Notes: generated from the sequence alone by a model not told the origin. A stretch of 64,000 nt of DNA from Syngnathus acus (GCF_901709675.1 NC_051088.1:25517193-25581192), one strand, 5' to 3'. Counted from the first letter of the stretch, positions 13,819-27,540 are shown. Program-made: numbers and translations.

Positions 13819-15860
13819 GTCAAGCACGAGCGTGAACGGTCGCCACAGAGAGCGGCCCTCTCCGCTCCCAAACGAGCATGCATGGCTTGTCAGCCAATCC
13901 CGAAGCAATAACGTGAGTGTCCACTTGTCTTGCGTGGCTTTCTCTCTGTTGGAAAGCAGTCACCTCATTATCCCTTTTCTAGCTTTAGACAGGCAACGTC
14001 GCGTGTCCTGTTCCACTTGGAGAAGACAAAAGGCGATCGTTCATCTCCATAAGCATCTGCTAAAAAGATGATCCGAGAATGGTCAAGCTTCAAAAACTGT
14101 CAAGGAAGCACAGCTTTGCACGACACAACTTTACACACACACACGTGAGTTGCCTTCACAGTCTGTTCTCAAGTCGCTGTAGCAAACAGATGCGGGTTCA
14201 AACATTGACCTGCTTTAATGACATCGTGGAGCAGAACCATCTGGGATGGGGTCTGTGGCTAAATGACCCAGACTCGCTCGTGTGGCTCCCGTCAGACACA
14301 ATGTGAAACGCGCTCTTCTACCATTGTAAACTAGGATTTCGAATGTTTAACAGCTGGCTGGCGCTTACTTGCTTTCATTCATTGCTAATGTTGACAAATT
14401 TGCAGTTAGCAGCTAACTTGCGCTGTAGGTAGGCTACTGTGTCAGGCAGGATCGGCTCGGATCTCAAACACATCCAATCGGCAGCTTGGAAACTCATTTG
14501 AAATGCTAGTGAAGTGATTAATAACCAGTGATATCATTCATATGAAATAAATGGAGATAATAATAATAATAATTCAATTGAAGTAGCTGAGGTTTATTGC
14601 AGCGTATTACTGTACCACCTTTGAATTGAAGCTCGAAGGGTAAAAAAGAACCAGACATAAGACACAACAATTGTCGCCGCAAACAGAAAGAAAAGAAACT
14701 TGGATTACAGTTGTGTTGCCTGAAAAATCACACATCCTATTTCTGCTGTGATCGTGCAGCCACTGGAAATTTACACTTATGACATACATACATACATACG
14801 TACGTACACACACACACACACACATGTATACGCAGATACTCGAGGCCTTTCAAAAAACGGTTTTCTTGGCATTCATTAAAAATCATTAACTAGGACAGAA
14901 AGAAAGAAAATCTGCCATCTTTGGTGTCGCTGCACTGAAGGACAAAACAAGCAATCATCGAAAGAAAGTGTAACTTACAAGTTGTTAATTATGTGGAACA
15001 TTTCTCACTCACCTTGCATTTGCTTGGTGTTATTCTACCCGCTCCTTTATTTGTGGCATGAATCAAAAAGTCAAGCTGTTATTTTAATCTCAATGCATAA
15101 TGGGGCTCACTGTTTTGTCGCGCCACTGTTTCACACAAGAAAAGAATCCAATTTTCCAGCCCATATAGGCGCCACTACTTTCTCCATACGTATGCCGTGT
15201 CAACAAAAAGACTACGTGCCATTCTTTAAATGCCACATTTTGGTGACGCCCCAAAAAAAACCTCAGCACAATAAAGCACTTGAAAACTTTTCCCAACATC
15301 AACATGATCTCCTTTAACTGGATGTGTATAACTTCATTAAAAACATATGTTTTTTTCAAGAGGGGAAGAAAAATAAAAGTGAGGAAATGTTCACACTCTC
15401 ATAACACATCCCATTGAAACGCATGTCAGCAATCATTAAAAGTGCCTCTGATTAATCCCAAAATCAAGTTCAGATGTTAAATGGCTTTTCCTGACATTTG
15501 TATGGGTACAAAAGAATTGCCAAGGCATTTGATACCCAATGGAGCACAACAAAACTGTGATCATCAGTGAGTGATCACACGAGTCAGACTCAAGGTAGCA
15601 TATCATAATATATGACGCGTCTTATTCTCGTTGCTTTATGTTTCGTTTGACAATCAACCACAGCTGGGACTGAACTTCAACAGCTTGAAGCCTAGCTCTG
15701 TTGCAACATTTCGATGTGCTCTTCTCTTTTGAACGGAACATGGTGTATCTCGTCTGAGGTCCATTTTCAAAAGAAGTCAGAGCACGCACGCAGAGTGACA
15801 CTGAGCTCGGGTCGGGGGAAGACTGATGGGTGCTGCTAGACAGGCGTTTAGGCACTAGTC
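13819..15860. other. No gene recognised
   Basis: Unique sequence with short (CATA)n and (CA)n runs near 14786-14824. No supported coding sequence. Confidence 0.4.
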
Positions 15861-15863
15861 CGT

Positions 15864-15918
15864 CTGCTCTGCTCTGCTCTGCTCTGCTCTGCTCTGCTCT
15901 GCTCTGCTCTGCTCTGCT
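15864..15918. repeat. (TCTGC)n pentanucleotide repeat
   Basis: About eleven TCTGC units. (GCCA)n and (CTGT)n tracts follow within 130 bp (15940-15959 and 16029-16049), so three unrelated short repeats lie side by side. Confidence 0.9.
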
Positions 15919-16482
15919 GCACAGTGTTGCACGGACGGAGCCAGCCAGCCAGCCAGCCACCATCCATCTCCATTACACACGTCCACATGCCAACGGGCAG
16001 GGGACAACTCCTCCGAGAGTGACCCGGTCTGTCTGTCTGTCTGTCTGTCAAAACGTATGCATGTTGCGCTTGTGTTGATCACCGTTGGAGCAAGACGGGA
16101 CATGAGTACAAGAATAGCGTCTCCCTCGAAGCAGCGCTTTTCCTAGTTTCGTATTCATACAGTAAAAGATGACAAGAATGGAAGTACAAACGCTTCATGA
16201 TTGTACTTTTGCAGTTAGCATACTTGAGTGGTTATTTTGATGAGAAAAATGGATTAGGTCAGCAAATCTGAAATCCTCACAACAGGATTTTTCCGCGTTG
16301 TTTTGACGACTCATTATTTCAGCAGACATTGGCAAATATTTAGCCATCCACAACGAGATGACAAGATCACGTGTGTACGTGAGGAAGCCACTTGAGCGCA
16401 AGGAGCACTCAACGCTAAAGGACATTTGCCCACACTAGACTCTAGAATCTTCCCAATGCTACTCACCACTCAAAAGCAAGAC

Positions 16483-16653
16483 TACCGTAATTTTCGGACT
16501 ATAAGTCGCGTTTTTTTTCATAGTTTGGGTGGGGGGGCGACTTATACTCAGGAGCGATTTATATACATATATGGGTTTTTTTCACTTTTTTGGGCATTTT
16601 ATGGCTGGTGCGACTTATACTCCGGTGCGACTTATAGTCCGAAAATTACGGTA
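16483..16653. mobile_element. MITE with perfect 25-bp terminal inverted repeats and TA target duplication
   Basis: The left terminus (16485-16509) begins ccgtaattttcggactat and ends aagtcgc. The right terminus (16627-16651) is its exact reverse complement. Both are flanked by TA (16483-16484 and 16652-16653). The 167-bp body has internal repeats of the gcgacttata type near both ends and no ORF. A TA duplication is the signature of the IS630/Tc1/mariner group, but I assign the superfamily only by inference. The termini resemble those of the larger element at 47269. Confidence 0.85.
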
Positions 16654-19333
16654 ATTAAAAAAAAAAGGAAAAACTTGAAACACTTGCTGTGTTTAAAAGA
16701 ACGGCCAGAAAACACGCACACACACACACGCACACACGGCACCTTTATTTTGAAGTGTACATAACCTCACGTTCTTCTCTGAAGGCTGCTTTTCTCAAAT
16801 CTATGTTGCAAAAAAGCCGAAATAAAATGGCGCTCTTGTATCACATGACGTCGAGAGCTATTTTTGGGAAAAGTTTGGCCAGTTCCCAGAGTGACGGCTG
16901 CCTCGCTAACGCAATTGGTACAACGGGAGCGAGCGAAGCAGCGGTGACGTCTGCAGTGGAATTGATCCAAATGAATTCTCCTGAAAATCACATCACAAAT
17001 GATTTACGGCTTTTGGTGGAGTCGCAGCAGCCCCGACCGACCGACTGTAGCTTTCAAGATGCTAATGTGTTGAAGAGAAAATTGCTCCGCTGGATGCTTC
17101 CCGCTCTACTCTAGTCTACTCTGCTCTGCTCACAGCCACAAACTTTTTTTGTTCCCGCAAATGCAAACAGGCCGAGTTTCGTAGCACCTAATTTCTAAAG
17201 TAAACATCATTCTCAGACGAGCCGAGCCGAGCCGATGACACAAATCAAAGTCGGGTGCAATGTGTATTTTATAGCCGAGCATGAGGTTGACAAATGAGCG
17301 AGCGGCCTCTATTATGAAATATTCACCCGCTAGCGGCAGGCAGGCAGGCAGGCGGGCGGGCGGGAGAGGGAGGACTCAATGAATCGAGCAATTAAGGGCG
17401 AGACAGAGCCACCCTAAACATCCACACGCCGAAATCTTCGAATGGAAACACCTGAAAGCTAGCTTGTGCTGGAGCAGCTGCTGGGACAAATTGAAATGGA
17501 CTGTTTTTATCCTTGATGCAGCATCTGGAACCAGACAAGACTTTTGTGGAACGGGAGACAAATGGACTGCGAGCTACAACATTGACGTCATTACAGCAAC
17601 AAGGCAGATCAATTCAACTTAACAATGAATTGGACCAACTCAATCAAATATTGTGACGAGTGTGACTACAATTCTAAAGACAGTACAAACATTGCATTTG
17701 ACATTTAATGGCTTCACTCTTTTTCTTCCAATCACTTCTTAGCTTGATTGTAAAAAGTAGCATTTCACATGATTGCGCCCTCTCTACTCCTTCCTTCCTT
17801 CCTTCCTTCCTTCCTTCCTTCCTCCGGAGCAGACCACCGCTGTCCACGTCTGAGTGATTAATGTTGGTCCTCCGCTCCTCACTCAGCTACGGGATTGATG
17901 GGCCCGGCCGGGGGCTTGACAGATGGACAGATGCAGCGGCTCGGCGGAGTGAGCCCTCCCAGGGAATAGAACTTCAATCCCGCCGGCCGGCATCAACATC
18001 CTCTTTTTTTTTGTTCCCACATTATCCTTTTAATTGCACAGGGATGGAAATGTGGAAGGGATGGTGACATAATCCATATTTATTTCTGTTATTATTTTCT
18101 TTCATTAAAGACATATCTGATTCTTCTGACATTTCGCAAGAGGTGAAAGATAGAAGTGATGATTTTTATAATTGCATTTGGTGTGTTTTTGATTTTGTTT
18201 CATAATGATCCAGCTGCCTATCATTTTCCAGGACACGTGGAGGTTAACTAAGATGATGACACTAATTATCGGCTTCAAATGGAATCCCACCCCGCAATAT
18301 GAATCATTGCATGCGAACCTGCATAATCTTTTTCCCCTTCACATTCCCACTGGTGGAATATAATAAAAATGTCCTCCACATAGATGTCTTCATCTCCATC
18401 ATTGATTCATTCCGTCTATTTATAAACGTGAGACTGTGTCTGTGACGGGGTTCCGCCGCCATCTCTATGGGCGAAATGTTTGAGTAACAAGACAGAGGCA
18501 GCGGGACAGAGGTTGCCGCTCTCTCGCTTTTATTGTGAAGTGAGAGCCACGGCAGGCAGGCAGGCAGGCAGACAGAGCCATAAATCACACGTCTTCCTAA
18601 TGGCAGTTCCAAATGAGGCTTCTCATCAGACAAGACAAGTGGCACTGTGTGTGCTACTTGGAGCTAGCTCCGCTGTAACATCTGTGCGCTCTCAAGCAAG
18701 CGCGTCTGCCATGTGTGTGTGGCCCTCGCTCGCTCGCTCCCTCCCTGGCTCGCTCCCTGGCTCGCTAGCATTGGTGAGGAACTTGTCTCGTGAGCCTTAA
18801 CACTTCAATTCAGTCTCATCTGCCTTGGATCTTGATGCTGCTATTTGATCACAATTCCATGACTTCAGTTGACTCAATTCAAAAGGTGACAGCAAGACTT
18901 TGATATATTGACTCACCATTTTTGTGTCCAGGTCAGGAACCAGGTCACGGATGGTTGCTGGCTTGATAGGATCCACACCATACTGACAATTCCATCTTGA
19001 AATGATTGCAAAAATGTCAAAAGAATGCTTGGGAAAAAAAAGCTAATCCAGTGAGAGTCCTCATGCACACTTGCCAACATGGAGTCGGCCATCTTGCTTT
19101 TGTAACCTATGCAGTGCACTCCTTAGTGCAGTAGCCACCGTTGACCCTAAGAGAAAATGACACCTCAACAAGTGAACTGAAGAAGTACACTATATTTCTT
19201 CATCTCAATTGTAACAATCAGTGCTTTTGATTTCCTCCACCAATAATGAAATTGAAACTAGCTTTGTAGCATATTTACATTTGTTTTTGTACTGATGTTC
19301 ATGAATGCGCATTGTCCCTATTCAAATAAATAA
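16654..19333. other. No gene recognised
   Basis: Unique sequence with small repeats such as (GCAG)n at 17335-17363 and 18554-18571, and (CGCT)n-like DNA near 18728. Open frames are short and unsupported. Confidence 0.4.
17789..17823. repeat. (CCTT)n microsatellite
   Basis: Eight to nine CCTT units. The flanking 16.7-19.3 kb has no supported gene. Confidence 0.9.
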
Positions 19334-19447
<114 letters not shown>

Positions 19448-20241
19448 CAATAAATAAAAGCTCTCACAACCCCAGACATTTTTTGGGGTGTGTAAAACTG
19501 TATTTGTGAATACAATATCAAGTTTGTGAAATGGAAAAGTCACATTAAAAAAAAAATAATAATCATATACATATAAAATGTGTTTATTTCTTTATTAATT
19601 TCTACACGTGGAAGGAACTTTATATCCTTGATGACAACTGGAAGTTTCTTGACCTCGACAGTACACCACATCAAATCATTTTCATTTCAGAAAGATGAAA
19701 TGTTACCTTCATGGTAACCTTAATTTAAAAATGGAACACCAAACTGAGGCTCACTCATTACACACCAGCCCATGTGCACCAAATTGATGGAATAATTCAA
19801 AGTCATGTACTCTCTCTCCGGCGATGGTGCCATGGACACGTTTGGATAGCCCACCACACCACATGTGGAAACGTTTCCCTCCGACCGAGTGTCTGACTTT
19901 TTCTTCTATCGTCTGAAGAGCTGCAGAGCAAAAACAAAAGGGTCCGTAAATGCAACGACTACACCTGTCGAAGGAACAACGGCCGAGCAGTCGCGTTGCT
20001 GTTGGATGCCGCCCTTGCCGACCGAGTTCCCCAATCAGCAGTTGCTACAAGATAAAAGGTTTGGTGACAGTTTTCTTTCAAATGCTGATGAGTGGAAACA
20101 TGAACGTGATTGGAAATACCACACGATACGTTTTAGTGACGACGTGAACTTTGTTTTTTTCTTCCAGCCGTCAGGCTCTGCTACTTGGGCAAGGCGAAGA
20201 AGGTGCCAGAGATTGAGACAACAGTGTGTTTACCCATCGGG

Positions 20242-20325
20242 CGGGCGGCTCTGCCACTCTACCGGGCGGCTCTGCCACTCTACCGGGCGCCTCTGCCACT
20301 CTACCGGGCGGCTCTGCCACTCAAC
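20242..20325. repeat. 21-bp minisatellite, four copies
   Basis: Four adjacent copies of a 21-bp unit (cgggcggctctgccactcta plus c) with two substitutions, and a partial fifth. Because 21 is a multiple of three and the unit holds no stop, the plus-strand frames stay open across it, giving 7-residue repeats such as GRLCHST. The longest frame through it spans 19865-20533 (222 codons). It has no recognisable domain and is probably not a gene. Confidence 0.9.
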
Positions 20326-20529
20326 CGGGCTTTGCCTTTATTGCGACTCGACAAGTGTCACAGATGGCCTGGCCTGCGCTCAGGGTGAGGCCACACATGC
20401 AGCTGTTTCCGCTTGGTGTGTCAGCAAGCAAAATATTTCATTGAGAATGAATAAGTTCATTCATTGGTTAAGAAATCAACCATTATTAGTGGATACATCA
20501 AATCATAAATATACTATAAAGAGCCATAA

Positions 20530-22430
20530 ATAGGAGTAGATTTACCACCAGATGTCTCACTCATTTGATGATAAAAGCAGCTGAATCTTGATTGCATTCA
20601 CAGTGGCAAGCAAGCAGCCTTCAATATTTCAAAAGCAACAAGCAAAACATTGCCGCTCATGTGCGGCTAACTTCCAATAGCCTCCGTTGCTCCTCCAGCA
20701 GCGAGAGCAGAGAGCCAACACCGCGGGCGGGATGTTTTCCATTGTGCCACTCGGATGCCATTCTCAGTCATGAGCTTTATTGGTGGCTGCAATAAGCATC
20801 GATTGAGCCGTCCGTTCCTTTGCTTTACAGCTGACGTGCTCCACAGGTGTGCTGCAGATGATGGAATGTTAAGTGGAAACGTCAAGCAGCTTGATTCCAA
20901 ATGAGGGGGTGGCGACACCGTGGATAGTCTAAGATTTTAGAGGGGGACCAATAACTCAAACATAATGAGCCCATTAGGGACCACGACATTAAATACACTG
21001 CAAAAAAAATCAATTGTACAAATCTGGCGGCTATTCAAGGCCCTAAACTTTCTCGACACGACACGCACACGCTTTTCCACACCTACGCACGGCTCACCTG
21101 TTGCGCCTCTGAATGCAACAATCCAGATCCGACTTGGAAGGGCAAGCGACTTACATTGTTCACACATTGTAATGACTATGGATGGATGGATTTTGCCACA
21201 AAGAGGAACACGGGGCCTATTGATTAGGATGAATTGAACACTTCAAGACTTTGGTGTACTTTTAAAGGCTCATTGGGTTTCATTGAGTGTTTTAGTGAGC
21301 CCAAATCTATATTTGTCTCAGACCAGCTGATTTTATACTAAGAGCAAGAAAGACGGCAAGTCGATAATTGTGCCATAGGAAAAAGATTGCTGATGACATT
21401 TTGGACACTTTGCTTGAATTTTATGGACGTTGTGCTGCTCCTTCTGATGTGCATGAATTGGCCACCAGGGGGGGCTCATAAGCTTCAATTCTAGGAGTTG
21501 TTTTTGAAGAGGATAAACACTACATGCCTATGAGAGTTGTTATATTGTCTGTCTACATGTGCTTCCGCACCGTTTGTGCTCAAATAGCCATTGATTAAAG
21601 AGGGAGTCAAGCCCCTTTTTTAACAATATGTTCTATGCAACCCCCACTAGTCAGTCTAATCACAGCATTCAGATGAGTATGACATTTGTGGAATATGAAT
21701 AAAGCAGCAAAATGTACCCATCCGCTTGCTGCTGACTGGAAATGACATCACAGTTGCTCAAGGCTCGGGAAAAAAACAATCATGGCTCAGTTTGCAAACA
21801 TCACATGATCAAAGTGAGATGTCATGACCTGGACCCTGAGCAACTGCAATGTCATTTTCAGTTTACAGCAAGTGGCAAAAAGGGTGACTTTGAAGGGCTT
21901 TTGACACCCCCCACCACCACCACACCGAAGCTATTCATTAGCCCATTTTGCATGGAGTCTTGACCCTTAGCCAGATGCCTAAAATGAAAAAAAAAAAAGT
22001 TATTTATAAAACCGCACGCATTTTCCAGTCCGATTCCAAACCCAAGTTGTAGAAAGAAAACCCCCAAAGAAAGTGCTGTTGAGATAGGAGAGGCTTTACT
22101 TTAACCAGCTGCCAAAGATTTTAAACAAGCTGGATTTAACAACACCATTTTCTCCTTCCTACAAGCCCACTTTTTTTTTTATTGGCCACGTTTCTTCCAC
22201 ATTAAATAAATGCCCCTTCCAATCCTTAACGGCAGTTTCTGGGCTTTTTTTTTTTTTAGGGGGATTTGTGGACTTTTCAAGCGACTGGAGATTCAGGTAG
22301 TGTAACCGTCACTTGTGTCAATAAAGTTCTATGGCCAAACAGTACGCAGAACAGAGAGAAAATCATTGCAAAGGGAGCCACTGTTGGAGCAGTAATATTA
22401 TTGCTGAGTGGCAGCAGAAAGAAAGGCTTA
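20530..22430. other. No gene recognised
   Basis: Unique, mostly AT-rich sequence with poly-A and poly-T runs (21988, 22170, 22245). No coding exon is supported. Confidence 0.4.
21461..21475 (+). promoter_or_regulatory. Candidate CTCF-like site
   Basis: The bases ccaccagggggggct match most positions of the CTCF core (CCASYAGRKGGCRS, from general knowledge). Such matches occur by chance, so this is only a candidate. Confidence 0.25.
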
Positions 22431-22436
22431 CTCACC

Positions 22437-22479
22437 CACTCACTCACTCACTCACTCACTCACTCACTCACTCACTCAG
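22437..22479. repeat. (ACTC)n microsatellite
   Basis: About ten ACTC units. Confidence 0.9.
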
Positions 22480-23107
22480 ACTATAAAACATCTCCAGAGA
22501 ATTGCGCTCCCCTCGGAGTGGGATGTACTCCTCGGGGAGCAATCGCTCTTGGGTATCTTCGCTATCCTTCAAGACGGACGGGCATTTTCCATCGCCCGTC
22601 ATCATCAGAGGTGTTCTTCTCTCCTCCCGACAAGAATTCTGAAGCTTCATCAGCCGGAGCATCAAGTGATCACACGTGCACAACATTGATTTCCTATCCG
22701 TGTTGAGATTTACAGTCCTACTTGTGGCGTCGGTGAATCTGAAGATGTGACGTATCCAGATTTCTCTCTTTGCTTCTCCTCCCTTGCGAAATGGACATTT
22801 GTCATGGCACGAGGTGCTTGTGGAACTGATGTGAAGCTGTAAAAAAAGGGGCTAATAATTAAATACACAAAGCTAAACAGGAAGAGCGATTACAAAATAC
22901 AACAACAAAAACATTCTGGGAAACACGATGGATTATTGTCAAGCCGCAAAATATCAGTTGGAGCGCGAATCGCCTTCCACACGCAAAGACTTTAGACATT
23001 TGACTGTGGCTTCTCTCTCTTTCTCTCAAGTTGTGCTGAGGCAGCGCCACGCCACGCCACGCCACACAGCATCATCATACTTTTGAACCTTTATCTCACG
23101 TCACTAC

Positions 23108-23171
23108 CTCCCTCCCTCCCTCCCTCCCTCCCTCTTTTTTCCCCTCCTAACACGCACGCACGCACGCACGC
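23108..23171. repeat. (CCCT)n followed by (CGCA)n
   Basis: Six CCCT units, a short spacer, then five CGCA units. Confidence 0.85.
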
Positions 23172-23489
23172 AGGCTTCCTATGAAGACCTCATTATCCCT
23201 TATCTGCTTTCCCTTTTCTCTCAGCGATCCCTCCTTGCCTTTTCCAGCCTAATCTTCCTCTTTGTCCTGCCTTTCTGCATTAGCCCGCCCGCCACCTTTT
23301 TATAACCTCAGAGTTGGCAGTGTGCCCATCACCTGTGCTGGAGCCACCACCAAATACTAAATTCACCCTCTCGCAGGTTTTCCGTAAAATGGTAACAATT
23401 TGTTGAGAAATGTTGCAATTCCGTTTATTTTTGTGCCGTATCTCACTCTTGATTTTCATATGATGTATTATTTGTGCCCTCTCTGCATC

Positions 23490-23713
23490 CATTTCAACCT
23501 GGTGATCCTGAAAGGGGGATCCTTCCATCTGTGGTCCCTTCTCAAGGTTTCTCATTTTGCCCTGGCAGGGTTTTTTTTGGAGTTTTTCCTTGCCCATTTG
23601 GGAGCTTCAGATCAGGGGATGCTTTGGGAATAATTGTCCATTTTTGTCTATGTGAAGCCCTTTGAGACTGCTTGTGATTTAGGGCTATACAAATCAACTG
23701 GACTTGACTTGAC
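23490..23713 (+). mobile_element. 3' tail of a fish non-LTR retroelement
   Basis: The block runs through gggttttttttggagttttt-ccttgccc, then gtgaagccctttgagactg, then gtgatttagggctatacaaa, and ends in ctggacttgacttgact. This order, ending in a short repeated tail, is the well-known 3' untranslated end of a LINE (or a SINE sharing that tail) in teleost genomes. No coding part is present, so it is a 5'-truncated copy. I cannot separate L2-, Rex- and RTE-type families by eye. Confidence 0.7.
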
Positions 23714-26530
23714 TCTTTTTGGACGAGTAAAGACCGTCGCTGTGTCAACGCCGTCCGTCATCATGGTCGCTGCAGCTCGACTGAATGAAACCAGAGCGAA
23801 CAGCATCCACTACAGCTCTTTCACTCAGTAGATAGAGATGGAATCAGAAAGAAAAAAAAACACTCAATACATAGCAGCATACAGCAACACACTTTGAATT
23901 TCTTTGCAAGCAATAGATCCTCACTTGGGTCCAAAAAGTCAATAAACTTGGCAACAAAGTCATATGGACGCATTGGGCAGCAGAATTGCAGCCAAGTTGC
24001 TCCATCTCTCTCTCTCTCTCTCTCGTCAACCAATCCGATGACACCAATGTCGTGGGCCTGCATTGAAGAAGTCGGAGGGAGCGAGGGAAAAGCGACCAGG
24101 CACTCACACACCTTGTGGAACAAGTACAAAGCAGCTTTTGATTGGCAGAGGGAGGGAAACAATGTTTCAGGATCATCCAAGCGTTTCCTGCTCATTTGAC
24201 TTGTTGTCCATGTCATTGGTGTATTGCGAGGAAGCGAGCGTGGCGCCATTCCAGGAATGCCCCGAAACGCCTCCAAGGCTCCTTCGAATTAGGAGCAAAA
24301 GCGTAGCTAGCATGGGCTACAAGCTGATAATGAAACATTCCAGCCGAGGTCTTAAGTTTTTCAAATGAAGTCTCACCACAGCCCCAGATGCTCACGAAGC
24401 ATCGAAAAAGACACGGCAAAATACACTTTGACTCGCTCACGAGTAGTCACGTTGACGTCAATGATTTCTGGGACTGGATTGCCCTCTACAGGTAAAAAGA
24501 AAGAGTGCATGGAGATTAGAAAAAGAAAAGAAACAGCCTAAAGTGGTTGCTGCTTAAATTCATTCCTTCCATGTCCGTTTTTCTTTTCTTTTTTAACTTA
24601 TGCATGAAGTATATGCATCTTTTTTTCACCATTCCTTTTCAAGCTAAGCGTGCCAGCAGCATTTGACATGACTTTGAAAAGAGCATGTGAGGTTCATTGA
24701 GACAGCGAAGTCAATGCATCTTCGGTCGGGTATGTTGATTCTGCAAAATAAAACATCCGGTTACATTCGTTTATAATAATGCTAGTCCCTGTTTTGTCTT
24801 TTCATTCTCTGACACGCATTGCTCCCTGCAGTGTACACATCTTTATGGTTGACATTTTCGGTGTCGCACAAAATAAATTGGCATGCTCGTTTTCTTTTCT
24901 GCACTTGGGAAAAGTCAAGAAAAAGCATCCCGCGGGCCAATCTATGGCGGAACATGTTCCGGAAAGCAAGTCAATGATCGGAATGACAGCCAAGTCAATA
25001 TCATCATCGCACGTTATTAACACTGCGCCATGCTCCGTCAGAGGCTTCCTTCCATGTAGTCTCAGATCGATGCGCAGCCAGCCAGCCAATGTAGTCTCAG
25101 ATCGATGCGCAGCCAGCCAGCCAGCCAGCCCTACAGGCAGCAGCACTTGAAGCAAAAGGTATTGAAAGCAATGCGATCAAAGGATTACACACTGAGCCCA
25201 TAGAATTATGCCGCCTTGTCTAGGTTGTGCACCCTATCCTGTGGATATTGGAGGGGGGGGAGATCAATCTTTGAAGGAAATGCCCTATTCATCAAATATC
25301 ATACATGCTCTCATTCAATGGAATCCCACTGAATGGTCCACTTTAAAACTCCAATCGTCCTTGAATGTTATCGCTTTGGGATGCGCATCGAGACATCACA
25401 TTTCAAATATTAGATATCATTCTGTTAGAGCATGAGTTGAATTATTTTCAGTCACTCAATGTTTTGATCATTTGTTGTATGTTTAACACGAGATTTGTCC
25501 ACAAAACAACCATTCAACATGACTGCAGCCGTGTTCATTATGTTTAATATCAGTAAAAACATATGGGACATTTGGATCGTAAACATGTACATTTTGTTGT
25601 GTAAAAACACAGTTTTGCGGCGTCCGACTCTGAAAAGAGCATCCTTGTCCATGTTTCGCGCCGCGCCGCGCCGCGCCGCGCCGCGCTGCGCCGCACTTCC
25701 CCTGCTCCCGCCCGGGCAGCTCTTTTCTTTTCTTTTCCCAGACATGCTGCAGAGCGCGGTTTACACTCCGCTTACTTGGGACAAAAAGCACAAGAGGAGA
25801 GTCGTGATTCGGGTTGTCCCCGATCGGTAAAAGGAGGTTAAAAGACCACATCGCAGGTGTCACTGTTAGGCTGTGGCTTATTTGCGACAGGCGGGAGTGG
25901 CTTCTTGTAAAACTCTGCGAAGCGGAAGAGACAATTTGGCCAAGTTATTACGCAGCCATTGGCTCAAAGCAAACACAGAATGGGATCAGAGGGTGAATTC
26001 AAGGATGATGCCCAATGGAAACAGACAGAAAAATGAATGCAAAGATCAACAAGACGTTGGAGATGATCATGGTCGACACGCCGTCGAGTTAAAGCGTGGC
26101 GGCTTCAGTGTTTCCTCTGCAGTGCCAAATTGAAATGTTGCCTCTAATAGCAACAACGTCCCTCCAATTATTACTCGGAAGAGAAAACACTTCTCGGCGT
26201 TAGTGAACCAAAACTCAAACCGTTGTTTGCAAGCATGAGATCGGATGGAAGTTGTTCAAGAATGAAACGAAACGATGATTTTGATTCTCGACACGGCTGT
26301 TTTTACCAGAAGCTTTTGAGTCCCTCAGAGGCTCTAGTTTGGGCAGCCTAGAAACTTTAGGTGACGCCCATCCAACTATAATAAAAAAAAAAGAAAAGGC
26401 AGTGGAACATTGAAAGATTTATCAGGCAAACATCAGTACGTTGGTGCGCTGTGATACCTCATCAGGTGTGCTGTGGGAAATTCTGCTTCATGATTTATTT
26501 ACTACATATCATGGAGACAGACAACAATTC
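23714..26530. other. No gene recognised; arl13b 3' exon not found here
   Basis: I searched the minus strand for the conserved C-terminal exon of arl13b and did not find it. Repeats include a two-copy tandem (about 25058-25127, unit gtagtctcagatcgatgcgc plus agccagcc) and a (GCCGC)n run at 25657-25693. Confidence 0.4.
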
Positions 26531-26539
26531 AACGCTCGT

Positions 26540-26553
26540 CCACTAGATGGCGG
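26540..26553 (+). promoter_or_regulatory. Candidate CTCF-binding site
   Basis: The bases ccactagatggcgg fit every position of the consensus CCASYAGRKGGCRS. It lies about 450 bp beyond the last recognised arl13b exon, at the edge of the gene-poor left part of the window, where a boundary element would be reasonable. Binding is inferred only from the motif. Confidence 0.4.
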
Positions 26554-26818
26554 AAGGTACAATTAACTTGAGTGTGTATGTTGCTATTCACACAAGTGAA
26601 TATCTTTAATAAATGGGCTCAGATTTCAGATAGGCCTGGTATACCCATGTGAGTAGATTAAAAAGACAACACCATTGCTTCAGAAAAATGTGCACTCTGT
26701 ATTTCTGTGACATTTTTGGGAATGCTAAATAAAGATTAGGAAACAGTCATTTGAGGTATGACTTTGGAGTTGCAAGCGTGGTTGTGAAAAGTGTGACTCA
26801 AATCTCAAGGCGCTGTCC

Positions 26819-26876
26819 ATCCCTCCCTCCCTCCCTCCCTCCCTCCCTCCCTGCCTCCATCCATCCCTCCATCGGT
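26819..26876. repeat. (CCCT)n / (CCAT)n microsatellite
   Basis: About eight CCCT units followed by a few ccat units. Confidence 0.9.
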
Positions 26877-26991
26877 ATCAGGAAGCAGAACAACCAATGC
26901 CAACACTGGACAGTCTAAAGTCCAACAACAATGGCGACTTGCTCCCCACGTCAGTTTTATCAAGTTGAGAAGAGAAAGTCAGAAGCCTAAC

Positions 26992-27467
26992 CTGGAAGTG
27001 GTGGAGGTGTGGCTCGCTCTCCTTGCCCCTCCTCGGTGGAATTGAGTGGGTCCACGCGGTGCTTCCTCTTCAGGTGAAATTTTCTCCCCTTTTTCTTGCT
27101 TTGCTCAGTGACTGTGCCTGTGACAACATGTGGCTGGCGCAAATCATTCAACAAAAAATGCTTCTTTTCGTTTCTTTTGGAACCACATGTCTGTCGGCTT
27201 GTGTGGCTCAAAAGTGAGATTCAACGAAACTCACCAGACCTTTATTATTCCAAAAGGTGGCGCCAGGTCCGTCCCAACGTACTTACTTGAGCTGGAATCA
27301 TCGGGAGTTTGTCTGGCATTGTCCGTCTCTTGGCGATCCTCTTCCTCGTAGTCGGCGGCCGCCTTCGGACTCTCCTGTAGCCGCCGCCTCTTATTATCTG
27401 CTTTATCGCCGCTCTGAATACAATTTTGAATGCAAGAGAAATTGGTCACCTCGCGCCCGCTTTTCAC

Positions 27468-27540
<73 letters not shown>

